Part shown: positions 26,403 through 33,365 of the stretch, one piece after another
How positions within the stretch are numbered: position 1 is the stretch's first letter
Layout: each line of letters begins with the position of its first letter
Translations under genes and position numbers: made by a program
The notes under the pieces: model-generated
Told to the model about the DNA's origin: nothing
Databases searched by the model: none
What the model saw: the letters and a program-made list of their open reading frames with translations, nothing else
NCBI RefSeq assembly: GCF_024171605.1
Contig: NZ_JALKAA010000003.1
Coordinates: 248,001 to 312,000, forward strand
DNA length: 64,000 nucleotides
DNA from: Pontibacter sp. HSC-36F09
GTDB lineage: Bacteria > Bacteroidota > Bacteroidia > Cytophagales > Hymenobacteraceae
Direction: 5' to 3'

Positions 26403-27144
26403 CGTACAGAAAGAAAGGCTTCTCGTACCCCGACTTCTGTAGCACCGGCATCGATACGTTGTATACTTTCACGCCTGTGCTGGTTTTGCCCTCGAGCGTG
26501 CCTGCGTGCGCGTGCCCATGGAAGGTGGCCAGCACATTCCGACGGTTCAATGGCTCCTCAAGGCGCGAGCAACCCAGGAAGGCGTGAATGGCCTCCGGTT
26601 CCCCCTCCACGGTAGCCTGTATAGGCGCGTAATGGAGCAGCACGATCTTTTTCATGTCGGTTTGCTGGCTGTCGAGCTGTGACAGGGCTGCATCCAGCTT
26701 CAGGGCCTCGGTCACGGCTTCCTGCACGAAATCCTTGTTGAGTTGCTCGCCGAACATACCCAGCATATACCTATCGAAACCGCCGCCATACCCTTTCACG
26801 CCGGCAAAACCTACATGCTCGATCACCGTGAAGTCGCCGTCGAGCAGCTGCAGGTTGGTCTGGGCAAACACCTTACGAAGTTTCTTTACCTGGTCGTGGT
26901 CGTAGTCGTGATTGCCCAGCACGGCTAGTACAGGTATAGAGCAGGCTCTGAGCTCTCCGGCCAATACTTCGGCTTCGCTTTCACGGCCCGTGTCGGTCAG
27001 GTCGCCGCAAAGCAGCAGCACATCCGCCTCCTCCGACACCTGCCTGAAAAAGTCAACCCATTTGCCAGTATCCTGCTCACTCACATGTATGTCGCCTACG
27101 GCCGCTATCCGTAGTTTCTTAGGTTCTATATTCTCGTCTTGCAT
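26395..27144 (-). CDS. Calcineurin-like metallophosphoesterase
   Basis: 249 residues with all five motifs of the family: GDIH (17-20), GDLTDTG, GNHDYDHD, LLHYAPI and GHAHAG. These bind two metals and hydrolyse phosphomono- or diesters. There is no signal peptide, so it is cytosolic. The substrate is unknown; 3',5'-cyclic nucleotides, UDP-sugars and nucleic acids are all used by relatives. It is monocistronic, and the last codons overlap a palindromic motif pair. Confidence 0.92.
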   Translation of the reverse strand: MQDENIEPKKLRIAAVGDIHVSEQDTGKWVDFFRQVSEEADVLLLCGDLTDTGRESEAEVLAGELRACSIPVLAVLGNHDYDHDQVKKLRKVFAQTNLQLLDGDFTVIEHVGFAGVKGYGGGFDRYMLGMFGEQLNKDFVQEAVTEALKLDAALSQLDSQQTDMKKIVLLHYAPIQATVEGEPEAIHAFLGCSRLEEPLNRRNVLATFHGHAHAGTLEGKTSTGVKVYNVSMPVLQKSGYEKPFFLYEV

Positions 27145-27229
27145 CGTGTTTCGTTTTATTGAATGTAATACTACGTGCCAAGCCCGCTTCAGGATAGGGG
27201 AGGCCGGCTATACCTACTTTTAAAAGAAA

Positions 27230-27259
27230 CAGCCCCCGCAATTCGTGGTGCGGGGGCTG
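27230..27259 (-). terminator. Terminator of the outer-membrane receptor gene
   Basis: CAGCCCCCGCA pairs with TGCGGGGGCTG (11 bp), followed on the minus strand by a TTTCTTTTAAAA stretch, 30 bases past the stop codon. Confidence 0.9.
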
Positions 27260-27288
27260 AGTAGGCTAACAAGTACTATTTATCTAAT

Positions 27289-29724
27289 TTAATTTCCAGT
27301 TCTGTTGATCTCCTCCAGGCTATTGTTGCGTTTCTTCGCTTCGAAGTCTTTACCCTTGGCAAAATTGTAGCGCAGGTTGATGCGGATGCTCTGGGTACCC
27401 TGGTACTGGTCGATGGCGTTGAGGTTACCTTCCAGCATGGTTTTCACTTTCAGGACGCGGGTTTGAAAGATGTCGGTCGCGTTAAGAGCCAGCGTCAGGC
27501 GATCGTCCATAAAAGTGCGCTTCAGACCGGCATCAAGCCACCACTGGCTTTTGATCTCGTACAGGCCGTACACGGCGGGCCCCTGGAAGCCGGCGTTCAG
27601 CTCCAGGCGGATGTCCTTGGGCAGCTGGATATTCTGGTTGGACTGCACGTAAAACAGCACCTGGTCATTGATAACGTCCTGCGCGTTTACCTCTTTAGTA
27701 TAGCGCTGGTAGGCCAAAGTGGCCGTGTTGTTCATCTCCCACTTGCCTGAAAGCTGCACCGGTGCAACCAGCGTGGTATACAGGTTCTTGTAGCTCTCGA
27801 TGTTACGCTGGCCGAACACCGTGGTGTTGTCTTCGCTGTTGTAGGTCGGTATCTCGCCGATAAAGTCTGTGGTGATGGAGTAGCCGGCCATCAGGTTATA
27901 GCGCTCCTTCAGGGTCTGCGTGATCTCAAAGGAGTTGGTGTACTGCGGTTTGAGATTCGGGTTGCCTTGCGACCAGGTATAGGGATCGAGGTAGAAGATG
28001 AATGGATTCAGCTGGCCGTAGTAAGGACGGTTAATGCGGCGGCTATACTTGTAGCTTACCTGGTAGTTGTCGCTCACTTTCTGCTGCAGGAACAGGCTGG
28101 GGAACAGATTCAGGTAGTTACGCTTTTTGATGTCCTTCAACGTGATAGAGTTGCCCTCGGAAGAGGTGTGTTCAGCACGAAGACCAGCCATTACTTTCCA
28201 GGTATCGCTTAGTTTGGTAGAGTAGTTGGCATACCCGGCAAAAATATTCTCGGTGTACACAAAGTGGCTGGTACGGCGTGGGTCCAGCACCTCGCGGCCG
28301 TCTGTCACTTCGTAGAAAAGCAGCTCGTTGTCGGACACCACATGGCTGGCCTTGGCGCCCAGTTCCAGCTTGCCGTCCTGGCCCAGTTTCTTGCCGAAGT
28401 CCACTTTGCCAGCTAGGATGTCGTAACCGGTTGGGTTAAAGCTGGTGAGGTGCTCCTGGCTTACGAGTTCATCGGTGCCCAGTACATACTGTCTGTTTTT
28501 GAACACAAAGTCCGTCTCGTCTGTGATGCGGGCATAGTCCACGTCAGCCGAAAGGGTGGTGCCTGCTGTGTCGAGTTTGCCGTTGTAGTGCAGGTTGAAT
28601 GTACCGTTGCGGTAGGTGCTCTTATGTTCGTTGGTGGCGGAAATTTGTCGACTATCGGCTGTCACCGGGCGGCGCAGGTCTGACTCCGTGTTGAAAATGC
28701 CCTCGTTGGAGTTGTAGAACAGGTTGCTCATAAAGCCTACGCTATGGCGCTCGTTGATCTCGTAATCAGAACCCAGGCGCAGGGTAGGGCTGACGCGCTC
28801 ACGCTCCTCTATACCTACCTGGTCGAAAAAGCTGCGTCCGGCCGGATCGTTGAAAATTCGTTCCATCTCCATGTCACGGAAGTTGGTGCGGCGTGCGAAG
28901 TCCAGGCCAGCTGTGGTGTTCCACTTACCGCTCTTGTGGTTCAGGTCGAAGCCACCGTTGTACGAGTTCAGACGGTTGTATTGATAGCCCACGTACACAT
29001 TGCCGTTCATGCCAAACGCTTCGTTCTTTTTCAGGTTGATGTTGATGATACCGGATGCACCCTCCGCATCGTAGCGGGCAGATGGATTAGTGATAATTTC
29101 CAGGTCCTTCAGGTTTTCAGCTGACATAGCCTGCAGCAGGTTCTGCAGCTGCTTGCCGGAGAGGTACGACTGCTTGCCGTTGATCATGACCTGCACACCG
29201 GGCTTGCCGTTCAGGGTGATGTTGCCATCCTGGTCAATCCACACGCCCGGCGATTTCTCCAGTACTTCGTAGGCCGTGCTGCCTTGCGCCAGCCCGGTGC
29301 CTTCCACACTCACCACCATCTTTTCAGCGTCGTTGGTAATAGTGGGGCGCATGGTCTGTATGGTCACTTCCTTCAGTGTTTTTACATCAGGTTTTAACTG
29401 TAGTTTACCAAAGTCACGACTAAAGTCAGGTCCTGACACTTCAAACGTCTCCGTTACCATAGGCAGGTAACCCAAACCGCTCAACTTCAACTTGTAGCTA
29501 CCTTTAGCAGGCGTTTTGATGCGGAAGGCACCGTCCATCTCTGCAATGGTACCAGTCACGACTGCATCAGAGGAGGAAGAGAGCACAGCGACATTCACAA
29601 ATCCCAGATCCTGCCCTTTTTCGTCCAGTATTTTACCTGTCAGCCAGCCCTCCTGTCTGGCTAAGACACTGTGAGATAAGGTAGTAAGGATTGTAAGCGC
29701 GATGATGTAAAATAATTTTTTCAT
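27289..29724 (-). CDS. TonB-receptor-like outer-membrane beta-barrel protein with CarboxypepD_reg-like domain
   Basis: 811 residues with a Sec signal peptide (MKKLFYIIALTILTTLSHSVLA). Residues 25-115 are a carboxypeptidase-regulatory-like beta-sandwich (LTGKILDEKGQDLGFVNVAV, GSYKLKLSGLGY). A plug domain follows at about 120-230 (SPGVWIDQDGNITLNGKPGVQVMI, EIITNPSARYDAEGASGIININLKK). The rest is a barrel of the OMP_b-brl_3 type (YKYSRRINRPYYGQLNPFIFYLDPYTWSQGNPNLKP). This subgroup has no SusD partner, and none is adjacent. It probably imports or senses a small ligand or has an envelope role. A palindrome resembling a regulator site lies 50 bases before the start. Confidence 0.9.
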   Translation of the reverse strand: MKKLFYIIALTILTTLSHSVLARQEGWLTGKILDEKGQDLGFVNVAVLSSSSDAVVTGTIAEMDGAFRIKTPAKGSYKLKLSGLGYLPMVTETFEVSGPDFSRDFGKLQLKPDVKTLKEVTIQTMRPTITNDAEKMVVSVEGTGLAQGSTAYEVLEKSPGVWIDQDGNITLNGKPGVQVMINGKQSYLSGKQLQNLLQAMSAENLKDLEIITNPSARYDAEGASGIININLKKNEAFGMNGNVYVGYQYNRLNSYNGGFDLNHKSGKWNTTAGLDFARRTNFRDMEMERIFNDPAGRSFFDQVGIEERERVSPTLRLGSDYEINERHSVGFMSNLFYNSNEGIFNTESDLRRPVTADSRQISATNEHKSTYRNGTFNLHYNGKLDTAGTTLSADVDYARITDETDFVFKNRQYVLGTDELVSQEHLTSFNPTGYDILAGKVDFGKKLGQDGKLELGAKASHVVSDNELLFYEVTDGREVLDPRRTSHFVYTENIFAGYANYSTKLSDTWKVMAGLRAEHTSSEGNSITLKDIKKRNYLNLFPSLFLQQKVSDNYQVSYKYSRRINRPYYGQLNPFIFYLDPYTWSQGNPNLKPQYTNSFEITQTLKERYNLMAGYSITTDFIGEIPTYNSEDNTTVFGQRNIESYKNLYTTLVAPVQLSGKWEMNNTATLAYQRYTKEVNAQDVINDQVLFYVQSNQNIQLPKDIRLELNAGFQGPAVYGLYEIKSQWWLDAGLKRTFMDDRLTLALNATDIFQTRVLKVKTMLEGNLNAIDQYQGTQSIRINLRYNFAKGKDFEAKKRNNSLEEINRTGN

Positions 29725-29773
29725 AGTGATATTTTGTTAGCGTGTATTGTAATAGGTTGATGCAAAACTATTG

Positions 29774-29806
29774 TATAGTACTTTGTTATGCAAGGTACTG
29801 TATAGT
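29774..29806. promoter_or_regulatory. Palindromic site upstream of the receptor gene, operator candidate
   Basis: TAGTACTTTG on one side and CAAGGTACTG on the other form an imperfect inverted repeat (8 of 10 positions) around a short centre, flanked by TATA on both sides. It lies 50-80 bases before the start at 29724, in the promoter zone. It resembles sites with paired GTACTT/AAGTAC halves seen near PadR-type regulators in Bacteroidota, but no such regulator is in this window. Confidence 0.4.
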
Positions 29807-29888
29807 TTTTTATATGAATCACCCCAAAATATCCGTTAACTGCGCTATAATTCGGACGAACGAGAATTCATCTTGAAGGAATTTGGTG

Positions 29889-29916
29889 ATAGCAACGGGT
29901 AAGTACCCGTTGCTAT
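29889..29916. repeat. Perfect 28-base palindrome
   Basis: ATAGCAACGGG and CCCGTTGCTAT face each other around TAAGTA, so nearly the whole 28 bases can pair. It is followed on the plus strand by TTTTGC. It is either a terminator or a binding site between the receptor gene and the small gene to its right; neither can be confirmed. Confidence 0.5.
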
Positions 29917-29985
29917 GTCCCTTTTGCTGATAGATGGTAAAAGGAAGTGGTTAGTTGCTTCGCCTCTCATTAATTATAGCAGAGA

Positions 29986-30016
29986 CACAAAAAAACCTCC
30001 AGTCTACCAGTGGAGG
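29986..30016 (-). terminator. Terminator of the small minus-strand gene
   Basis: On the minus strand CCTCCA pairs with TGGAGG around a 9-base loop and is followed by seven T residues. It lies about 45 bases beyond the stop codon of the 88-residue open frame at 30062. Confidence 0.7.
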
Positions 30017-30061
30017 CAAACAGGAGGTTGTGAAGTTGGTCCGTTTAAAGTTCAGGACATG

Positions 30062-30328
30062 CTATCCCTTCGTAAGGCAGGAACAAATGCATTCACATTG
30101 ATTAGGATACTTGCTTTTGATCAGCCGGAGCATGTATCGAAAAATAAAATAGTGTTCATGCTGACGCTCTTTCTGGTCCAGGGAGTTCCTGTAATCCAAG
30201 GTCTCAAAGAGACTGGCTGTATCCTGGTAGAGGAGGTAGCTGTACACCTTGAAAAAACATTTTCTGACCCTTCGCTTTTTAACCTTCGCACCAGTCTCCT
30301 CGACCAGGGCACGTCTTAAATCTTTCAT
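30062..30328 (-). CDS. Small basic protein of unknown function
   Basis: 88 residues, ATG at 30328 preceded by a purine-rich AGGTGGAAGGGA, unusually good as a ribosome-binding site for this genome. The protein is basic at its N-terminus (ALVEETGAKVKKRRVRKCFF) and has a middle segment like a helix (YSYLLYQDTASLFETLDY), then CECICSC near the end. A terminator follows on the same strand, which supports a real transcript. It resembles no family that I can name. The upstream 300 bases (30329-30627) are AT-rich and hold nothing else that I can support. Confidence 0.45.
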   Translation of the reverse strand: MKDLRRALVEETGAKVKKRRVRKCFFKVYSYLLYQDTASLFETLDYRNSLDQKERQHEHYFIFRYMLRLIKSKYPNQCECICSCLTKG

Positions 30329-30627
30329 TCCCTTCCACCTCTTAATTGTGATAATGCTATTTTCTGCTGTATATTTTTATGCACGAAGGTTAAATTTACT
30401 AAGTGCTATCATTAGATAAAATGATTCTTATCACTTTCACTGTCAATGTGTTGAAAAAATACGTGGGCGGTTGCTTTGTAAGGCAAAATCTTCAATCTAA
30501 GTTCCTTTTGCATTGGAATACAGTAAGTTGGTAGTCTAAAATCTTAAATTTCACATAATAATAACAACAGACTAAGTATTTGTACGTTATATAACTATAA
30601 CGATAAATAATATACCGTTATTAAGAC

Positions 30628-31059
30628 ATGAAACCATCGCCTTATTTCCAGATAAGCTATAACCCAAAACAAGGCCTACTTTCGAGCCAGTGGTTGCGGG
30701 TAGTAAACAGCACTGAATACCGTCAGGCACTGGTAAACGTATGCAAGCGGCTACGAAAGAGTAATGCCATGGGCTGGCTGGTAGACTTCAGTCGCACAAC
30801 TACACCTAATATGAGTGATCAGACCTGGACGATCGAACTGCTCGGTCACAGCCTGCCGCTGACCAAACTTCGCAAACTGGCGCTTGTGCTGCCCGACGAC
30901 CTCTTTCTAGAGGTTGTTGTAGAGAAAGTTAGCAACAGCCTGCTCAGCATGTCCAACAATAAAGTGCAGATTGCCTACTTCGCCGATCCGTGCGCTGCGC
31001 AACAGTGGCTCACGTCCTCCAACGATCCCTGTGAGGGCTTGTTCCGAAGTGCCCCTTAA
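30628..31059 (+). CDS. STAS-like small protein, paralogue D (divergent member)
   Basis: 143 residues. It shares with paralogues A-C the opening strand pattern FQISYNPKQGLLSSQW, a helix followed by MGWLVDFSRTT (matching the L-x-D-x-R strand), KLRKLALVLPDD, and the terminal CAAQQWL. It is clearly more diverged, and lies 8 kb from the others. No signal peptide, membrane segment or catalytic motif. A function cannot be assigned; the fold assignment rests on pattern similarity to the other three. Confidence 0.65.
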   Translation: MKPSPYFQISYNPKQGLLSSQWLRVVNSTEYRQALVNVCKRLRKSNAMGWLVDFSRTTTPNMSDQTWTIELLGHSLPLTKLRKLALVLPDDLFLEVVVEKVSNSLLSMSNNKVQIAYFADPCAAQQWLTSSNDPCEGLFRSAP

Positions 31060-31257
31060 AAAGCCTGTCAAGATAGCCTTAAGTACCGCTCCACATTCGA
31101 TTATTTAGCTCTAAGAGTGTCAGGCAATGGCTTTTGCCTGATTTTAAATTTTTTTGAAAAAAATCAGTAATAACATGAAATATTCCTGAACTTTTTGTGA
31201 ATAGTTCATGTAATAACCTTGCCAATAAGTTATAATCATTTGCACAAATTCACGACT

Positions 31258-31527
31258 ATGAAAGAGCTTGAGAGAATCCAGAAAGCACTCCGACACAGCA
31301 ACACCCTTGTATTGAAAGACCGGGAAAAGAATGTTGAATGTTCTTTTATAAGAGAAGGCCTTGTTTATGATAACTTCCCGATAGAAAACACCGTGCTGGC
31401 TTCAGCGCTGCAAGAAGCGAGCGTGAACGGTATTGTGGAAGGCTTACACTTTGAGCGACTTAGAAATACCTATGAATGGTTTGCGCTTCGGGTTAAATCA
31501 CGTATGCTCTTAGATACTTTGAAATAG
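31258..31527 (+). CDS. Small protein of unknown function
   Basis: 89 residues from the ATG at 31258; an in-frame start 39 bases earlier lies in the likely promoter. The sequence is hydrophilic, with a helix at each end (MKELERIQKALRHSNT; FERLRNTYEWFALRVKSRML) and a beta-like middle (NVECSFIREGLVYDNFPIEN). It has no recognisable motif. A strong terminator follows within 20 bases of the stop codon, and the gene stands alone. The A-TCATTTG sequence about 25 bases before the start is a near match to the -7 box. Confidence 0.6.
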   Translation: MKELERIQKALRHSNTLVLKDREKNVECSFIREGLVYDNFPIENTVLASALQEASVNGIVEGLHFERLRNTYEWFALRVKSRMLLDTLK

Positions 31528-31546
31528 TTAATTCCCATAGCTATAG

Positions 31547-31584
31547 AAAAAGCCCCCCGCTAAATGAAAGCGGAGGGCTTTTTT
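31547..31584 (+). terminator. Terminator
   Basis: AAAAGCCC-CCCGCT pairs with AGCGGAGGGCTTTT with one mismatch around a short loop, followed by a T run, 20 bases beyond the small gene at 31258. Confidence 0.85.
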
Positions 31585-31633
31585 ATGTTTGGTTAGCAGG
31601 TAACCTATACCTAGCGGATGCAGTACCTGCTGT

Positions 31634-31942
31634 ATGACTTTATCCTTTGCGATCCATATTATCCTGCATATGACAGTGCCCGTACTGGTAGCGGTGCTGT
31701 TCTATAGAGATCAACTCCGTTTTGCTTCGCTTATGATGCTGGCAGGCTGGCTGATTGATTTTGACCATTTGCTGGTAACTCCCATCATCGACCAGGACAG
31801 GTGCAGTATTGGGTTTCACCTATTACACCGATACTGGATTGTGCCAATTTATGCCATCCTGGCGCTCATCCCTAAAACCCGGCTGATCGGCCTGGGCCTG
31901 CTCATACATGTCGTACTGGATTGGATAGATTGCTATTTATAG
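31634..31942 (+). CDS. DUF6122 family membrane protein
   Basis: 102 residues with three to four membrane helices. The family pattern is easy to see: HIILH near the N-terminus, LIDFDHLLVTPIIDQDRCSIGFHLLH in the middle (about 40-65) and HVVLDWIDC at the end. Conserved His and Asp residues in these positions resemble membrane-bound metal-dependent hydrolases of the YdjM/DUF457 kind, but activity is not shown. The length is normal for the family. It stands alone, followed by a long hairpin. Confidence 0.82.
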   Translation: MTLSFAIHIILHMTVPVLVAVLFYRDQLRFASLMMLAGWLIDFDHLLVTPIIDQDRCSIGFHLLHRYWIVPIYAILALIPKTRLIGLGLLIHVVLDWIDCYL

Positions 31943-32040
31943 ATTGAGTGGGTTGGTGAATGAGTGATTGAGTGGTTGAATGTTTTTGATTTAGAGTTTG
32001 TGAATGAGAGATTGTGTAGTTGTGATAAATTATGAGAAAG

Positions 32041-32094
32041 CCAATAATTAAAAAGAGCTGATCAAATATTTGATCAGCTCTTTTTAATTATTGG
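32041..32094. terminator. 54-base perfect palindrome, likely bidirectional terminator
   Basis: Bases 32041..32067 and 32068..32094 are exact reverse complements with no spacer, and contain an A5 and a T5 run. It separates the convergent DUF6122 and DUF3347 genes. Flanking it on both sides are copies of GAGTGATTGAGTG (near 31960 and, inverted, near 32126), so the hairpin may be the core of a larger inverted element. Confidence 0.85.
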
Positions 32095-32141
32095 TTTGGG
32101 CTAAGTCCATAACCCATTTTTAAATTCACTCAATCACTCAA

Positions 32142-32783
32142 TTAATTGATAACTTCCTCGTTGCTGCCACACTTGAGCATACTGCTTCCAAAGTAGGGGT
32201 TACGGATTTCGGAATTTGTGCTCACCCAGTAGGCGCCCTGGTTGTTGTTTGCCATCGGGCAGTGTTGGTAGTATACTTTCTGATCTGTGGCGCCAAATGC
32301 TTTGGTCAGTGAGAACACAGCTTCTGACAGGTCCTCCAACTGGTTGCGCTGCTCGCCCAGGTCGTTGGTAGCGGCAATGGCTGCGGCAGATTGGCGTACT
32401 TTTTCAACCTGTTCTTCTGCAAACGATTTCTGCTCCGGTACCTGCAGGGAGGCAACCGGCATCGCGTTCGCTGAGTTAAGTATGGTATTGGCAGCCTCCT
32501 TTGCTGTTTCGGGGTCAGACTCTACCATGGCATCTTTCAGGGCGATGTACTCGTCCAACAGCTGCGATAAATTAGCTTTCATGGGTTCTGCCACCGAATC
32601 AAAGGTAGGCGTTTCTACAACCACGGTGCCGGCTGTCGGTAGGTTGTCACCGTTTTCCATGCCGTCATGTTGCTCGTGGTCGTGTTCCTCGGTGGCGTCT
32701 GCCTGGTGCTGGCCGCTATCAGATGAACAGGAAGCGAATGCAAACATGCCTACCAGCGCTGCAAATAATGTTGTCTTTTTCAT
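32142..32783 (-). CDS. DUF3347 family lipoprotein, His-rich
   Basis: 213 residues. The lipoprotein signal is MKKTTLFAALVGMFAFASC (Cys19). A His/Asp-rich stretch follows (EEHDHEQHDG, 32-41). DUF3347 spans about 60-210: LLDEYIALKDAMVESDPE, LEDLSEAVFSLTKAFG, VYYQHCPMANN, WVSTNSEIRNPYFGSSMLKCG. The CPMA and MLKCG cysteines and methionines suggest copper or other soft-metal binding. The domain is often found with CusA/CusB-like heavy-metal efflux and copper chaperones. Here it stands alone beside an ArsC-like gene in divergent orientation. A role in envelope metal handling is inference. Confidence 0.85.
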   Translation of the reverse strand: MKKTTLFAALVGMFAFASCSSDSGQHQADATEEHDHEQHDGMENGDNLPTAGTVVVETPTFDSVAEPMKANLSQLLDEYIALKDAMVESDPETAKEAANTILNSANAMPVASLQVPEQKSFAEEQVEKVRQSAAAIAATNDLGEQRNQLEDLSEAVFSLTKAFGATDQKVYYQHCPMANNNQGAYWVSTNSEIRNPYFGSSMLKCGSNEEVIN

Positions 32784-32924
32784 AATGGTTTATCAGGAAA
32801 TCGAAGTGTTAATTACAATTGTTTTATAAATCAGGCACCCCTGGCGGGCGATCCTTCTGCAAAGGTAAGCTTTTTAGCGAAATGGCGATGAAGTTACACC
32901 CTCAGCCTATCGGAGGCTTTTTCG

Positions 32925-32932
32925 TATCTTTG
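32925..32932 (+). promoter_or_regulatory. -7 promoter box for the ArsC-like gene
   Basis: TATCTTTG matches TAnnTTTG and lies 20 bases before the ATG at 32952. No clear -33 box is seen. Confidence 0.5.
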
Positions 32933-32951
32933 AGTAAATTAAATTTTAGAA

Positions 32952-33293
32952 ATGGTTACGATCTACCACAATAACAAATGCAGCAAAAGCCGCCAGACAC
33001 TGGAGTTGCTGCGTGAAAAAGGAGTGGAGCTGCAGGTAGTGGAATACCTGAAAGATACGCCCTCTGCTGAACAACTGAAAGCCGTGCTCCACAAACTGGG
33101 CCTGCAACCCGAACAGGTGCTGCGCAAAGGCGAGCAGGTATACAGGGAGAATTTTGCTGCTAAAAGCTTTACCGACGAAGAGTGGTTGCAGATCATGGCT
33201 GATAATCCCATCCTGATCGAGCGCCCGATTGTTGTCAAAGGCGACAAAGCAGCCATCGGCCGCCCGCCTGAAAAAGTGCTTGAGATATTGTAG
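32952..33293 (+). CDS. ArsC/Spx-family reductase (arsenate reductase-like)
   Basis: 113 residues with the thioredoxin-like ArsC fold. The catalytic cysteine is Cys10 in HNNKCSKSRQTLELL. The arginines that bind arsenate in true glutaredoxin-type ArsC have counterparts in VLRKGE, LIERPIVV and AIGRPPE. That supports arsenate reductase over the regulators Spx/MgsR. There are no arsenite exporter or ArsR genes nearby, so the physiological role is not certain; YfgD-like stand-alone members are common. Transcribed alone. Confidence 0.88.
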   Translation: MVTIYHNNKCSKSRQTLELLREKGVELQVVEYLKDTPSAEQLKAVLHKLGLQPEQVLRKGEQVYRENFAAKSFTDEEWLQIMADNPILIERPIVVKGDKAAIGRPPEKVLEIL

Positions 33294-33296
33294 CGC

Positions 33297-33356
33297 AGGT
33301 ATGAGGTATAAGGTATAGCCGCTTTATACTGTTGCTATACCTGCCTGCTATACCTG
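33297..33356. repeat. Array of AGGTATA motifs in both orientations
   Basis: Almost the whole 72-base space between the ArsC-like gene and the convergent tamL gene is motif copies. There are three direct AGGTAT-type copies (from 33297, 33304 and 33310), then two inverted copies (GCTATACCTG at about 33334 and 33346). Arms can pair to a hairpin, so it could act as a bidirectional terminator. Confidence 0.8.
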
Positions 33357-33365
33357 ATGCCTGCT

